From Qipengyuania sp. YIM B01966 (GTDB lineage: Bacteria > Pseudomonadota > Alphaproteobacteria > Sphingomonadales > Sphingomonadaceae), in the NCBI RefSeq assembly GCF_016461955.1, contig NZ_JADMNM010000003.1, positions 86,846 through 150,845 of the forward strand: a DNA stretch of 64,000 nt, written 5' to 3'. The position numbers and the translations under genes are program-made. Below are positions 8,483 to 18,387 of this stretch, piece by piece (within the stretch, counting starts at the first letter, position 1; every line of letters starts with the position of its first letter). The notes under the pieces are model-generated. The model worked only from the letters and a program-made list of their open reading frames with translations. It searched no databases and was not told the DNA's origin.

Positions 8483-10930
8483 CTAGCCCGGGTTTCCGCC
8501 GCGCATAACGGATGCCACCTTCTCGGAAATCTGCTGGACGCTGAAAGGCTTGGCGATGAAATGCACATCGGCCGCATCGATGCTCTGGCGCAATTGATCC
8601 TCGGCATAGCCCGACATGAACAGGAACGGCAGATCGGGGTGCAGCCGGCGGATCGCGCGGGCCATGGCGGGGCCGTCCATGCCGGGCATGACCACATCGG
8701 ACACGACCAGATCGAACTCGCCGCCATTCGCCACTGCGGCCAGCCCCTGTTCCCCATCGGCGCAGGCGGTGACGGCAAAGCCCGCGCGGGCCAGCGCCCG
8801 TTCGGCGACCGCGCGGACCATGTCTTCGTCCTCGACCAGCAGCACCCGGCCCCCGCCGCTCCAGCGCCGTTCGTTGCCCGGGGCTGCGACAGGTCGCTCG
8901 ACCGCGCCGTGGTGGACCGGCAGATAGATTGTGAAGCGCGCACCTTCGACGCGGCCGTCGGCGCCGGTGACATTGTCGGCAAAGATGTAGCCGCCCGATT
9001 GTTTGACGATGCCATAAACAGTCGAAAGGCCGAGGCCGGTGCCCTTGCCCAGTTCCTTGGTGGTGAAGAACGGTTCGAAGATCTTGCCGATGATCTCGGG
9101 CGGGATGCCGCCGCCCGTATCCTGCACGATCAGCGCGGTGTAATCGGCTTCGGGCATGATCGCGGCACCCAGCCGGTGAACATCGGCCGCAGGGATGCGA
9201 CGCGTCGCCAGCGCGATCCGCCCGGACCCGCTGCCATGCGCCTGTATCGCATCGCGCGCATTGACCGCGAGGTTCATGATGACCTGTTCGAGCTGCTGCG
9301 GATCGGCGCGCACCGGGACAAGGTCGCGGTCGTGATGAGTGCGGAAGGTGATCTTTTCGCCCAGCAGCCGTTTGATGAGAATGGTCGTTTCGCTAACGAT
9401 ATCAGGTACTTGCACCACTTGTGGGCGCAGCGTCTGCTGCCGGCTGAAGGCGAGCAATTGCCGCGTCAGCGCGGCGGCGCGGTTGGAATTCGCAAGGATC
9501 TGCTGGATATCGTCATAATCGCTATCGCCCGGCGTGTGGCGCAGCAGCATCAGGTCGCAATAGCCGATGATCGCGGTCAGCACATTGTTGAAATCGTGCG
9601 CAACGCCGCCGGCGAGCTGCCCCACCGCCTGCATCTTGGTGGCTTGCGCGACCTGCCGCTTTAGGCGCGTTTCCTCGCTGGTATCGACCAGGCTGAGCAG
9701 CACCGCCGCCTCACCCAGCCCGCGCACGCCGGCAAGGCCCAGCGACACCGGTTCGTCGGGCTGCGCGCGCAGGCGGATGGCCATGTCTCCGCTGCTGGCA
9801 ACACCGCGGGCGTAGCGGCGCACGGCATCGACCATCGCGCCCTTGTCTTCGGCCACCACCATGTCGGACGGATAACTCGGCAGCCGGCCCTCCTCGGGCA
9901 AGCCCGCGGCGCGGCGGAAGGGCGGATTGGCGAACAGGAACCGGCCGTCACGGTCGGCCATGGCGAGGCCGAGCGGCAGCGCGCCGAGCAGGCTTTCCAG
10001 CTGCGCCGTCGCGCCGGAACCTGCGGCCGCCGCGCCATCGCCCCATGCCCCCACCGCGACGCTGGGGTCGATCAGCAGCATCAGCGACGGTGCCTCATCC
10101 GCGCCCGTTGCGGTCTCGCCCAGCGGCACGTGGACCAGCACCTGCGGCGCGCCGCGGCGCCCCTCGCGGGCGAAGAAGATGCGCTCGCGCTCGTCCGTGC
10201 GTAACTGGGTGACGAAATCCTGCCCGGCCAGGGTCGCCGCGGGGTCGCCTGCCGCGCGATCGGCAAAGCCGGGGGCAGCACTGCGGATGGTGCCGTCAGG
10301 CCCGACCAGCGCCGCCTCGATCCCTGCGCGTGACAGCAACGCACCGAGAGGGCCGGTCAGCGCGCTCGCCAATTCCGCGCCGGCATCAGCCGGGGCGAGC
10401 GCGGCGATGCGCCAGACGAGGTGATCTTCGCCCCGCCCCGCCCGCTCAGCGCGCGCGGTCCAGCGTGGATTGCCGGCCGCGTCGGCCAGCGCGCCGGTTT
10501 CGCCGCTGCCGTCGCGCCACGCCTCGCGCGCGGTGCGGCCGAGCAATTCGAGCGAAGCGCGGTCGAGCGGCAAGGCTGGCGGAGCGGCATCGGTACCGAA
10601 CCAATCCGTGTATCTGGCGTTGGCGCAGACCAGCCGATTGGCACGGTCGGTAATCGCCACCGCGCCGTCTGCTCCTTCGAGCGCGGCAACGGTGACTGAC
10701 CAATCGGGCGCAGCGAGTTCGGCCGACTTGGCCGCGCTGCGTCGGTGGGCAATGGCAAGCCCGCCTGCTCCCAGCACCACCAGACCGCCGGCATAGGCCA
10801 AAGTCGCCACAAGTTCGCCGCTCGCCAGCCATACGATCAGCACGCTGGCGACGAGCGCCAGCACCGGGAGCGCGAAGGGTTGCAGGCGCCCCGTCGGCTC
10901 GGCCTCGCCGGCGTCGATCGCGCCGATCAC
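8483..10930 (-). CDS. cckA: hybrid sensor histidine kinase CckA
   Basis: Top of the CckA-ChpT-CtrA/CpdR phosphorelay that controls the alphaproteobacterial cell cycle. The 815-residue chain has two membrane helices (about 18-37 and 41-60), a PAS-like region (about 80-180), a second PAS (about 310-425), HisKA with GGVAHDFNN (phospho-His about 445), a HATPase domain with [17 protein letters not shown], and a C-terminal receiver with [10 protein letters not shown] (phospho-Asp about 745). I place the start at a GTG overlapping the upstream DUF2062 stop (GTGA); the reading frame stays open about 60 codons further, but those overlap that gene and look non-native. The gene ends just before the recA SOS box. 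Confidence 0.93.
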   Translation of the reverse strand: MIGAIDAGEAEPTGRLQPFALPVLALVASVLIVWLASGELVATLAYAGGLVVLGAGGLAIAHRRSAAKSAELAAPDWSVTVAALEGADGAVAITDRANRLVCANARYTDWFGTDAAPPALPLDRASLELLGRTAREAWRDGSGETGALADAAGNPRWTARAERAGRGEDHLVWRIAALAPADAGAELASALTGPLGALLSRAGIEAALVGPDGTIRSAAPGFADRAAGDPAATLAGQDFVTQLRTDERERIFFAREGRRGAPQVLVHVPLGETATGADEAPSLMLLIDPSVAVGAWGDGAAAAGSGATAQLESLLGALPLGLAMADRDGRFLFANPPFRRAAGLPEEGRLPSYPSDMVVAEDKGAMVDAVRRYARGVASSGDMAIRLRAQPDEPVSLGLAGVRGLGEAAVLLSLVDTSEETRLKRQVAQATKMQAVGQLAGGVAHDFNNVLTAIIGYCDLMLLRHTPGDSDYDDIQQILANSNRAAALTRQLLAFSRQQTLRPQVVQVPDIVSETTILIKRLLGEKITFRTHHDRDLVPVRADPQQLEQVIMNLAVNARDAIQAHGSGSGRIALATRRIPAADVHRLGAAIMPEADYTALIVQDTGGGIPPEIIGKIFEPFFTTKELGKGTGLGLSTVYGIVKQSGGYIFADNVTGADGRVEGARFTIYLPVHHGAVERPVAAPGNERRWSGGGRVLLVEDEDMVRAVAERALARAGFAVTACADGEQGLAAVANGGEFDLVVSDVVMPGMDGPAMARAIRRLHPDLPFLFMSGYAEDQLRQSIDAADVHFIAKPFSVQQISEKVASVMRGGNPG

Positions 10931-11502
10931 GACCCGGCCCGCACGGCCCGCGCCCGCCGCAGCCGCGCTCGCCGCCGACGCGCAACCACGATCCGCCAGA
11001 CAAAGCCCGAAATGGCATAGCCAAGCGCCGCGCTGACGACGGCAAGGACGATGAACCCGAAGGCGGTCACACCGGCGGTTTCGAGGAACCAGCCGAAATC
11101 GCCCCACCAATCACGCTGGAGGCTGGCATTTGCCGCGCCGACCGTCTGCGCGTCTATGGCCAGCGTCAGCGTGCCGACGCGGTTGGCGATATAGAGCCAG
11201 AAGGGTACGGTGAAGGGATTGGTGATGAAGGTCGCCAGCGCCGCCAACGGCACATTAGCCCGTGCCGGTAGCGCGAGGAAGGCCGACAGGAATATTTGTC
11301 CGACCGGGACGATGAACGCGGCGAACAATCCCAGCGCGATCCCGCGTGGCACCGAGCGGCGGGTAAAGCGCCACAATTCGGGGCTGAGGAAGCGATGCGC
11401 GATGGGCGCGAGATATTTGTTGCGCTCCATCTCCTCGCGCGTCGGCATGTGCTTGCGAAAGAAGTCCGCCAGCCAGGTCTTGGAATGGGAAGTGCCGGTC
11501 AT
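10927..11502 (-). CDS. DUF2062 domain membrane protein
   Basis: A 191-residue inner-membrane protein. It starts MTGTSHSKTWLADFF, then has FRKHMPTREEMERNKYLAPIAHRFLSPELW typical of the DUF2062 N terminus, a first hydrophobic region around RGIALGLFAAFIVPVG, the family's TNPFTVPFWLY motif, and a C-terminal hydrophobic hairpin (GVTAFGFIVLAVVSAALGYAI) before a very Arg-rich cytosolic tail. The biochemical role is unknown. Its stop overlaps the cckA GTG by four bases, so cckA translation is probably coupled to it. An in-frame ATG 22 codons upstream adds only basic low-complexity sequence and is unlikely to be the start. Confidence 0.85.
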   Translation of the reverse strand: MTGTSHSKTWLADFFRKHMPTREEMERNKYLAPIAHRFLSPELWRFTRRSVPRGIALGLFAAFIVPVGQIFLSAFLALPARANVPLAALATFITNPFTVPFWLYIANRVGTLTLAIDAQTVGAANASLQRDWWGDFGWFLETAGVTAFGFIVLAVVSAALGYAISGFVWRIVVARRRRARLRRARAVRAGS

Positions 11503-11597
11503 CGTCCTGCCACGCGCTTTGGGGCGCGGGCGCGAGCGTTGCAAGGGGCCGCGAGGGCACAGGCCCAAAATCTCGGCGGGCTGACGCCGCCAGCCGC

Positions 11598-12080
11598 TCA
11601 GCCGCGTTCCCGCATGATCCGCGCCTTGTCGCGCTGCCAGTCGCGATCCTTGATATATTCGCGCTTGTCCTGGTTCTGGCGCCCCTTGGCCAGCGCCAGT
11701 TCGACCTTCGCCCGGCCGGTTCGGTTGAAATAGATCGACAGCGGCACCAACGTCATGCCCTTGCGCTCGACCGCGCCGAACAGCTTTTCCACCTCGCGGC
11801 GGTGCAGCAGCAGCTTGCGCGGGCGGCGCGGTTCGTGATTGAGCCGGTTGCCGTGCGAATATTCGGGGATGTTGGCGTTGACCAGCCAGACCTCGTCGCC
11901 GCGCACTTCGGCATAGCTTTCGGCGATGCTCGCCTCGCCCGCCCGCAGCGCCTTGACCTCGGTGCCCTGTAGCGCGAGCCCGGCTTCGTACTTGTCCTCG
12001 ACTTGATAATCGAACCGCGCGCGGCGGTTTTCGGCGACGACTTTGAGCTTGTCGAAGGTTGCGGGTTTGGGGCGGGCCAT
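11598..12080 (-). CDS. smpB: SsrA-binding protein
   Basis: SmpB binds tmRNA and delivers it to stalled ribosomes for trans-translation. At 160 residues it has the family length. Conserved blocks are [32 protein letters not shown], the [29 protein letters not shown] core of the beta-barrel, and the basic C-terminal tail [18 protein letters not shown] that occupies the ribosomal A and mRNA channels. It lies downstream of dapA and a DUF885 gene on the same strand. The tmRNA gene is not recognisable in this window. Confidence 0.97.
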   Translation of the reverse strand: MARPKPATFDKLKVVAENRRARFDYQVEDKYEAGLALQGTEVKALRAGEASIAESYAEVRGDEVWLVNANIPEYSHGNRLNHEPRRPRKLLLHRREVEKLFGAVERKGMTLVPLSIYFNRTGRAKVELALAKGRQNQDKREYIKDRDWQRDKARIMRERG

Positions 12081-12107
12081 GGTGTCGCGCGCCTTAGGCG
12101 TTGGCGG

Positions 12108-13436
12108 CTAGCGCGGCAAGGTGCCGGCCGCTGCGACCAGATCGGCCGGCAAGGTCGGTTCGGCCAGCAGCCGCTCCATCCGCTGCCAGCGGGTCGCGCT
12201 GTCCGCCCCGCCCGCCTCGATCGCCGCGCGCACCATGTCGCGCCCCAGGCCGTAATTGATGATGTAGGAGCGATACGTATCGGTGAAGCGCAGCGATTGC
12301 GCGGCGCGTTCGGGAGAGAGCAACTGGTACCGCTGGAGCAGCGACTTGGCCTCGTCGGCCGAAATCTCGCCCGCCAGGTAGCGCGCGGAAATCGTGTACC
12401 GCGCCGCCCCCAGCCGCTGCATCGCCGCGCGCAGCCGCGCATAATCGTCCAGCCCGTCCGCCGGGATGCCCGCCAGCGGGGCCAGCACCCGCGTCTCGAA
12501 CGCCAGTTGCTCGGCGCCCGGAAACGCCAGTTCGATGCCGTAATTGGCGGAACCTTCCGCGATCAGCGACTGCGGCGAATAGAGCGGATAGACCGTGAAT
12601 TCCTGCCACCCGCGGCCGTTCACCAGATCGCGTTCGATCAGCGCGTTGAACGCATGGTGGCCGGGATAGCCTTCATGGCATCCCAGATCGACCGCGCGGT
12701 CCAGCCGGATCGGCAGATCGGTATTGATCTCGATCTTGCTGTGATAGCCGCCCTGATAGTAATTATACCCGCTCCACGGCTTGTCCGTCACCAGCGCGAG
12801 GTCGAACCGCTCGCCGGCCGGCAGGGGCATCCGGTCGAGCGTGCGGCGGCGACATTCGGCAATCGCTGCGTCCATCACCGGGCGGATCCGGTCGGCCGGC
12901 AGGTTGAACCGGTTCTGAAACGCGTCCACCCGTTGCCACAGCGGGCCAGCACCGGGCATCAGCGCGTCAAGCTCGGTCAGCACGGCGTCGAGCGTTGCCA
13001 GATCGACCAAATCGGGGCGCACGCCGAACAACCCCTCGGCCTCGTCAGCAAAGGACAGTCGCTCGCCCCGCAGCATCTTCAGCCGGGTGCGTGCTGCGGT
13101 GAGCTGCGCAGCGAGGAAGCGGGCGCGGCGTTCGTCGGCGCTGTCGCCCGGCTGGCCGTCATCGGAAAAACCCTGCGCCCGCACCCGCAGCGCCACCGCG
13201 CGCGCTTCCAGTTCGGGAAGGCTTGCCGGGGCCGCCTCGGCCACTGCGCGGCTCTTGAACTCAGCCGGGCCATAATAGGCGTCGATATAGCCATCTTCCT
13301 TCTCGCCGATGGTCAGCTGGAGGAGGACGTAATCATCAGCGATCCGATCAAGCGAATCGGGCGTGGCGGCCGGGAGGGTGGCGCAGCCGGCCAGCGCGGC
13401 CGCGGCGGTGCAGGCGAGCAGCAGTGCGCGGGCCAT
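12108..13436 (-). CDS. DUF885 family lipoprotein, putative zinc metallopeptidase-like
   Basis: A 442-residue exported protein. The N terminus MARALLLACTAAAALAGCATLP is a lipoprotein signal with lipobox AAALAGC (Cys about 18). The body matches the DUF885 family: a helical first half with EADYVLLQL-type repeats and, in the second half, the family motif CHEGYPGHHAFN, which contains an HExxH-like HEGYPGHH pattern, followed by EGSANYGIEL. Some DUF885 members are thought to be metallopeptidases; activity here is inferred only from that motif. The start shares one base with the dapA stop, and smpB lies downstream, so the three are likely co-transcribed. Confidence 0.85.
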   Translation of the reverse strand: MARALLLACTAAAALAGCATLPAATPDSLDRIADDYVLLQLTIGEKEDGYIDAYYGPAEFKSRAVAEAAPASLPELEARAVALRVRAQGFSDDGQPGDSADERRARFLAAQLTAARTRLKMLRGERLSFADEAEGLFGVRPDLVDLATLDAVLTELDALMPGAGPLWQRVDAFQNRFNLPADRIRPVMDAAIAECRRRTLDRMPLPAGERFDLALVTDKPWSGYNYYQGGYHSKIEINTDLPIRLDRAVDLGCHEGYPGHHAFNALIERDLVNGRGWQEFTVYPLYSPQSLIAEGSANYGIELAFPGAEQLAFETRVLAPLAGIPADGLDDYARLRAAMQRLGAARYTISARYLAGEISADEAKSLLQRYQLLSPERAAQSLRFTDTYRSYIINYGLGRDMVRAAIEAGGADSATRWQRMERLLAEPTLPADLVAAAGTLPR

Positions 13437-14314
13437 CAGACCAGCCCCGCATGGACGAGCGCATTATCCACCGCCTTGCGCGCGCGTTCCGAACAGCGGA
13501 CCAGCGGCAGGCGCACGTCGTCGGTGAGCCAGTCATGCACCCTGCTGAGGGCATATTTGGCCGGCGCGGGGCTGGCATCCTCGAACATCGCGTAATGCAG
13601 CGGATAGAGCCGGTCATTGAGCTCGCGCGCGGTGACGAGGTCGTTTGCGGCAATCGCCTGCTGAAACTGCGCGCACAGCGCCGGCGCGATATTGGCGGTG
13701 ACCGAAATGCACCCCACCCCGCCTGCCGCGCTGTGCGGCAGCCACAATTCATCGTCACCGCACAGCTGGGCAAAGTCGCGGTCGATGCCCATCCGGTGAT
13801 CGGTGACGCGCGACAAATCGCCGCTCGCATCCTTGATCCCGACGATGCGCGGGAACTTCGCCGCCAGCTCGCACACGGTTTCAGGCTCGATATCGGTCAC
13901 CGTGCGGCCGGGCACATTATACAGCACGATCGGCAGATCGCATTTCTCCGCCAGATGGCTGAAATGCGCCACCAGCCCGGCCTGACTGGGGCGGTTGTAA
14001 TAGGGCGCCACGCACAGGCCGGCGGCGGCGCCCGCCTTCTTGGAAAAGCGCATATGCAGCAGCGCGTTCTGCGTGTCGTTGCTGCCGCAACCGGCGATCA
14101 CCGGAACGCGCCCTGCTGCCTGCTCGATGCACAATTCGATCACCCGGTGATGCTCGGCATTGGACAGGGTCGAGGCTTCCCCCGTGGTTCCGCAGGGGAC
14201 CAGACCGGCGCTGCCCTGTTCGATCTGCCAGTCCACCAGCCGGCGAAAGGCGGCTTCGTCCAACGCCCCGTCGCGGAAAGGCGTCACCAGAGCGGGAATC
14301 GAGCCGGAAAACAT
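13436..14314 (-). CDS. dapA: 4-hydroxy-tetrahydrodipicolinate synthase
   Basis: Condenses pyruvate with aspartate semialdehyde, the first committed step of lysine and meso-diaminopimelate synthesis. The 292-residue chain shows the (beta/alpha)8 family hallmarks: PCGTTGEASTLSNAEH near residue 40, the catalytic Tyr in VLYNVPGRT (Y132), and the Schiff-base Lys in VGIKDASGD (K161). It is the first gene of the leftward run dapA-DUF885-smpB. The dapA-smpB neighbourhood is widespread in alphaproteobacteria. It is divergent from the lytic transglycosylase gene, leaving about 97 bases for both promoters. Confidence 0.97.
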   Translation of the reverse strand: MFSGSIPALVTPFRDGALDEAAFRRLVDWQIEQGSAGLVPCGTTGEASTLSNAEHHRVIELCIEQAAGRVPVIAGCGSNDTQNALLHMRFSKKAGAAAGLCVAPYYNRPSQAGLVAHFSHLAEKCDLPIVLYNVPGRTVTDIEPETVCELAAKFPRIVGIKDASGDLSRVTDHRMGIDRDFAQLCGDDELWLPHSAAGGVGCISVTANIAPALCAQFQQAIAANDLVTARELNDRLYPLHYAMFEDASPAPAKYALSRVHDWLTDDVRLPLVRCSERARKAVDNALVHAGLV

Positions 14315-14411
14315 TGTCGTGTCACCTTGTTATGGGCCAAGGGCCGGTCATCGCGCCGCGCCCCCCGCGTCCGCTCATCATTCAGCACCTGATAAGGAGC
14401 CGCCCGGCATC

Positions 14412-16388
14412 ATGTCCAGCATGGACCGCACCCGTTTTCTGTTCGCCTCCTTTCTCGCCGGCACGTCGCTGGCGGTTGCCACCCCCGCTGCGGCGCAAGC
14501 CTCGCCGCAGGTCGATCAGGCGCGCCGCCAGCTGGTGGCGATGGCCCCGGCCTACCCCGCGCAGGCGGCCGGCCGTTGGACCATGCTGACCGGCAATGCG
14601 CAGATGAGCTTTGCCGATTATGCCGGCTTCCTGCTCGCCTTCCCCGGCTTCCCGCGCGAGGAACTGCTGCGCACCCGGGCAGAGGATTCGCTCGAGCGCA
14701 GCGGCGCCTCGCCCGAACAGCTGGTCGCCTATTTCGCGCAATATCCGGCGCTGACCAATCCAGGCCGGGCGCGCCACGCGCTGGCCTTGCAGGCGCTGGG
14801 CCGGCCCGAAGCGTTCGAGGCCGCGCGCGCGGCGTGGCGCGGCGGCAAGATGAGCAGCGCTGCCGAAATGTATCTGCTGCAGGCGCTGGGCGGCCGGCTC
14901 ACGGCCGAGGATCAGGACGAGCGGATGCGTGCGCTGCTGTGGCAGGGCGATGCCGAGGCGGCCGCGCGCCAGATCGCCTATGTCAGCCCGGCCTACCGCG
15001 CGACGGCGATGGCCCGCCTGTCGCTGCTGCAGGGTACCGAGCCGGCCAGCATCGGCGTGCACGTCCCGGCCGAAGCGCAGCGCGATCCGGGATATGTCTA
15101 TAATCTCGCCCGCTACTATCGGCGCACCTCTCAGGGCCAGCGCGCGGCGAGCCTGCTGGCCAGCCGCCCGACCTTTGCCAGCCTGCCCGCTGATGCCGAG
15201 GATTTCGTCAGCGAAATGCTGGTCGCCGCCCGCGCCAGCAATGCGCGCGATGCGGTGCGGATCGCGGGCTCGAGCGACGATCTGTTCGCGCCTGGCACCG
15301 ACATCTCCACGCTCAGCCTCAAGCTGCGCGATGATTACACCACCTTGAAATGGCTCGGCGGGACGCAGGCGCTGTGGCAGCTGGGCGACGGGGCGGCGGC
15401 TGCGCCGTTGTTCTATCGCTATGGTGCGGCGGCGCGCACCCCGCAGACCAAGTCCAAGGGGTTTTACTGGGCCGGCCGCGCCGCGCAGCAGGCGGGCGAT
15501 CAGGCGGGCGCGACGCGATATTTCGAAATGGCCGCTGTCTTCCCCGAATATTATTACGGTCTGCTCGCGCTCGAACGGCTTGGCCGCGCGCCGGCTTACA
15601 GCGCGCAGCCGCCCGCGATGCCGACCGCCGAACAGCGTGCCGCCTTTGCCGCCAGCCCGATGGCGCAGGCGATCCGCGTGGTTGGCGGTCAAAGCGACTG
15701 GCGCACCGCGCGCTATTTCTACACCCAGCTTGCTGATACCGCCCGCAGCGAAAGCGAACTGATGCTGGCCGCCGAACTGGCGCGCGAGCAGAACCTGCCC
15801 GAACTGGCGGTGGTAGTCGGCCGCACGGCGCCCGAAAAGGGCTACACCAGCTTCACCCGCGTCGGTTTCCCGACGGTCGAAACGCCGGCCGGGGTCAACT
15901 GGACGATGGTCCATGCTATCGCCCGGCAGGAAAGCGAGTTCGACGATGAACGTGTCAGCCACGCCGGCGCCCAGGGGCTGATGCAGCTCATGCCCGGCAC
16001 GGCGCGCGAACAGGCGGGGCGGATCGGGCTCAGCTCTTCGGGCTACGGCCTCACGGGGCGCGGCAGCCGGGCCGACAACATCCGCCTCGGCGACAGCTAT
16101 TTCTCGCGGATGCTTGCCTATTACAACGGCTCCTACCCGCTGGCGGTGGCGGCCTATAACGCCGGGCCGGGCAATGTGAACCGCTGGCTGCGCAGCAATG
16201 GCGACCCGCGCAATGGCGGGATCGAATGGGTCCGCTGGATCGAGCTGATCCCGATTTTCGAGACGCGCAACTATGTCCAGCGCGTGCTCGAAAACGCGGT
16301 GGTCTATGAACATCTGCACCCCGAGCGCACGCTCTATGGCACGCCGCGCGGGATCAGCCGATTCATCGGCAAGAGCACGCCCGGCTGA
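14412..16388 (+). CDS. soluble-type lytic murein transglycosylase
   Basis: A 658-residue periplasmic enzyme of the Slt70 type, which cleaves peptidoglycan to 1,6-anhydromuropeptides. A signal peptide (FLFASFLAGTSLAVATPAAAQA) is followed by a long alpha-superhelical domain of TPR-like repeats to about residue 480. The C-terminal SLT domain contains AIARQESEFDDERVSHAGAQ (catalytic Glu in RQESEFD), GLMQLMPGTA and AAYNAGPGNVNRWL. The ATG at 14412 has AAGGAG 12 bases upstream; a second ATG three codons on is an alternative. Products could be recycled through the AmpG-like permease at 36.9-38.6 kb. Confidence 0.93.
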   Translation: MSSMDRTRFLFASFLAGTSLAVATPAAAQASPQVDQARRQLVAMAPAYPAQAAGRWTMLTGNAQMSFADYAGFLLAFPGFPREELLRTRAEDSLERSGASPEQLVAYFAQYPALTNPGRARHALALQALGRPEAFEAARAAWRGGKMSSAAEMYLLQALGGRLTAEDQDERMRALLWQGDAEAAARQIAYVSPAYRATAMARLSLLQGTEPASIGVHVPAEAQRDPGYVYNLARYYRRTSQGQRAASLLASRPTFASLPADAEDFVSEMLVAARASNARDAVRIAGSSDDLFAPGTDISTLSLKLRDDYTTLKWLGGTQALWQLGDGAAAAPLFYRYGAAARTPQTKSKGFYWAGRAAQQAGDQAGATRYFEMAAVFPEYYYGLLALERLGRAPAYSAQPPAMPTAEQRAAFAASPMAQAIRVVGGQSDWRTARYFYTQLADTARSESELMLAAELAREQNLPELAVVVGRTAPEKGYTSFTRVGFPTVETPAGVNWTMVHAIARQESEFDDERVSHAGAQGLMQLMPGTAREQAGRIGLSSSGYGLTGRGSRADNIRLGDSYFSRMLAYYNGSYPLAVAAYNAGPGNVNRWLRSNGDPRNGGIEWVRWIELIPIFETRNYVQRVLENAVVYEHLHPERTLYGTPRGISRFIGKSTPG

Positions 16389-16454
16389 CCTTGGGGCTGA
16401 GGGGCGGCCGACGCAGCTTGAGGCGGCGGGCGCGGTGCTGCTAGGGCGCGCAGC

Positions 16455-16955
16455 GTGAGCCTGCCACCCGCCAATCCGATCACGCCTGCCGGTTATGCCG
16501 CGATGAAGGCGCGTTATGACCATCTGCTCGGCACCGAGCGGCCGGCAGTGGTGGAGATCGTCAGCTGGGCGGCTGGCAATGGCGACCGCAGCGAGAATGG
16601 CGACTATTTCTATGGCCGCAAGCGGATGCGCGAGATTGACCGCGAACTGGCCCGGCTCGCCCGCCGGATGAAAGCCGCCCGCGTGCTCGATCCCGCCGAC
16701 CAGCCCGACCGCAGCCGCGTGTTCTTCGGCGCCTGCGTCACCATCGCCGATGAGGATGACCACCAGCGCGTGGTGACGCTGGTCGGTGATGACGAACAGG
16801 ATGCCGGCGCCGGGCGCATCGCCTGGAGCTCGCCCATGGCCCGCGCGTTGCGCGGCGCAGCGGTGGGCGATCTGCGGCAGGTGTCGCTACCTGCCGGCAC
16901 GCAGGAGTGGGAAATCACCGCCATCACCTATCCGCCGCCAAGGAACGTCGCGTGA
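16455..16955 (+). CDS. greB: transcription elongation factor GreB
   Basis: Gre factors enter the secondary channel of RNA polymerase and stimulate cleavage of backtracked RNA. The 166-residue chain has an N-terminal coiled coil (NPITPAGYAAMKARYDHLL through RMKAARVLD) that includes the GDRSENGDYFYGRKRMREID tip, where GreB has acidic residues, and a C-terminal FKBP-like domain. YFYGRKRMREIDRE favours GreB over GreA. The start is GTG. Its stop overlaps the GTG of the next gene (GTGA). Confidence 0.92.
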   Translation: MSLPPANPITPAGYAAMKARYDHLLGTERPAVVEIVSWAAGNGDRSENGDYFYGRKRMREIDRELARLARRMKAARVLDPADQPDRSRVFFGACVTIADEDDHQRVVTLVGDDEQDAGAGRIAWSSPMARALRGAAVGDLRQVSLPAGTQEWEITAITYPPPRNVA

Positions 16956-17446
16956 GGCGCTGCGTGCCCCTTGCCACGGGGGTTCTGGCGCTGATGGCGA
17001 CGCCGGCGGTGGCGCGCGACAGCCTCGGCATTTTCGGCACCTGGGGCGCCTTCCGCGATGCTGCCGGCCCGCGCTGCTACGCCATTGCCGAGGCCAGCCC
17101 GTCACCCAATGCGCGCGAGCGCCAGCCTTACGCCAGCATCGGCACCTGGCCGCGCCGGCAGGTGCGCGGGCAGGTCCATCTGCGGCTATCCCGCGTGCTT
17201 GCGGCGCAGCCCCGGCTGACGCTGGCGCTGGGTGGGCGCCGCTTTGCTCTCGTCGGCGGCGGTGCGGATGCCTGGGCGGCCAGCGCGGCCGACAATGCCG
17301 CGATCCTTGCCGCGATGCGCCAGGCCGGCAGCATGAGCGTCAGCGCGACGGACCGTTCCGGCCGCCGCTTTACGGACCGCTATGCGCTGGCCGGCGCGGC
17401 GACCGCGATGGATGCGGCCACCGTAGGGTGCGCGCGCCAGCGCTGA
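16952..17446 (+). CDS. exported IalB-like protein
   Basis: A 164-residue protein with a signal peptide (CVPLATGVLALMATPAVARD). The mature part reads LGIFGTWGAFRDAAGPRCYAIAEA and ends with a pattern like the invasion-associated locus B family (AAILAAMRQAGSMSVSATDR ... YALAGAATAMDAATVGC), with the two outer cysteines that family often has. IalB-like proteins are widespread in free-living alphaproteobacteria and the name does not imply virulence. The GTG start overlaps the greB stop by four bases, which decides it over an upstream in-frame ATG inside greB. Function unknown. Confidence 0.7.
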   Translation: MRRCVPLATGVLALMATPAVARDSLGIFGTWGAFRDAAGPRCYAIAEASPSPNARERQPYASIGTWPRRQVRGQVHLRLSRVLAAQPRLTLALGGRRFALVGGGADAWAASAADNAAILAAMRQAGSMSVSATDRSGRRFTDRYALAGAATAMDAATVGCARQR

Positions 17447-17449
17447 CAC

Positions 17450-17482
17450 GAAAACGGGCCAGAGGATCGCTCCTCCGGCCCG
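17450..17482 (-). terminator. rho-independent terminator of the outer-membrane protein gene
   Basis: Arms CGGGCC (17455-17460) and GGCCCG (17477-17482) with an inner AGGA/TCCT stem and a 4-base loop. On the minus strand the hairpin is followed by TTTT (17451-17454). It separates the convergent IalB-like and beta-barrel genes. Confidence 0.75.
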
Positions 17483-17506
17483 GATCGTTCGATAGGCTAT
17501 CCGCCC

Positions 17507-18166
17507 TTAGAAGCGGAAACCGTAACCGACCATGATCTGGTGACGGTCGGTATCGATGTCGAAATTGTCCGACACATTGGTGCCGTCGAAATCAACCTCG
17601 CCATTGCTGTAGTTCGAATAGCGATATTCGGTCTTGATGTAGCTGTTACCCGACAGGGCATATTCCACACCGGCGCCGAGACGATAGCCATCGACTTTCA
17701 GATCCTGCTCGAGTTCGGCACCGTTGACGGTGTTGAGTAGGTTGTAGCGGGCGTTGGTGTAACCACCCTTGGCATAGACCAGCAGGTCCGGCTGGGCGAG
17801 CACACCGACGCGGGCGCCGACATAAAGGTCACGACCGGTTTCCACCGCGCCAAGGCCGAAGCCCTCGAAGTCACCGGCGTTGAATTCGGTCTTGGCGGTA
17901 GAATCGGTCAGTTCCGCTTCGATCCCGACAACCGCGCCGCCAGCGGCGAAGTCATAACCGATCGCACCACCATACACGACGCCTTCGATCGACTGGTCGT
18001 TTTCGATCGAGCTGTCGTCGTCGATCGAGCTACCAGCCTTTGACACGTCATAACCCACCAGCGCTTCGACGCGGGGGCCGGTGAAGGTCGGGTTCACCTG
18101 GGCCATGACCGGCGCGGCGACCGCGACGGTCGAGGCAGCGGCGAACAGGGCAACAATCTTCTTCAT
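17507..18166 (-). CDS. outer-membrane beta-barrel protein (Opacity/OmpA-like)
   Basis: A 219-residue exported protein. MKKIVALFAAASTVAVAAPVMAQ is a classic signal peptide, cleaved after AQ. The mature chain alternates polar and aromatic residues like a small 8-stranded barrel (FTGPRVEALVGYDVSKAG, GYDFAAGGAVVGIEAELTDS, YVGARVGVLAQPDLLVYAKGG, YIKTEYRYSNYSNG) and ends GYGFRF, with the C-terminal Phe recognised by the BAM complex. The ATG has GGAG 7 bases upstream. An AT-rich stretch (about 18225-18290), unusual for this DNA, precedes it and fits a strong promoter. It is probably an abundant porin-family surface protein. Confidence 0.88.
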   Translation of the reverse strand: MKKIVALFAAASTVAVAAPVMAQVNPTFTGPRVEALVGYDVSKAGSSIDDDSSIENDQSIEGVVYGGAIGYDFAAGGAVVGIEAELTDSTAKTEFNAGDFEGFGLGAVETGRDLYVGARVGVLAQPDLLVYAKGGYTNARYNLLNTVNGAELEQDLKVDGYRLGAGVEYALSGNSYIKTEYRYSNYSNGEVDFDGTNVSDNFDIDTDRHQIMVGYGFRF

Positions 18167-18387
18167 AAAACACTCCATTATGCGACCAGGAGCTGATCGC
18201 TCCTTGCGGCACATCAACGGAGCAACAGGATGAGAGTTTCATTAACATAGCACAACGAAATTTGTGTGCCCTTTAGGCAACATTAGTTGCGTGAGGTTCA
18301 TCTGGCAGAAAGGCGGCACCACGCGACAGTCAGTTTAGGGCGCCGCCCTTTCCCCCGCCTTATCGCCCGCCTATATGCCTCGGTATT

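Noticed and set aside
14382-16763. Very long open frame (793 codons) on the minus strand opposite the lytic transglycosylase and greB genes
   Set aside because: It is antisense to two well-recognised genes, contains no family motif, and is rich in Arg/Ala/Gly/His as expected for shadow frames in high-GC DNA.
16907-16951. ATG start for the IalB-like gene inside greB
   Set aside because: It would add 15 residues before the signal peptide; the GTG overlapping the greB stop gives a clean signal sequence.
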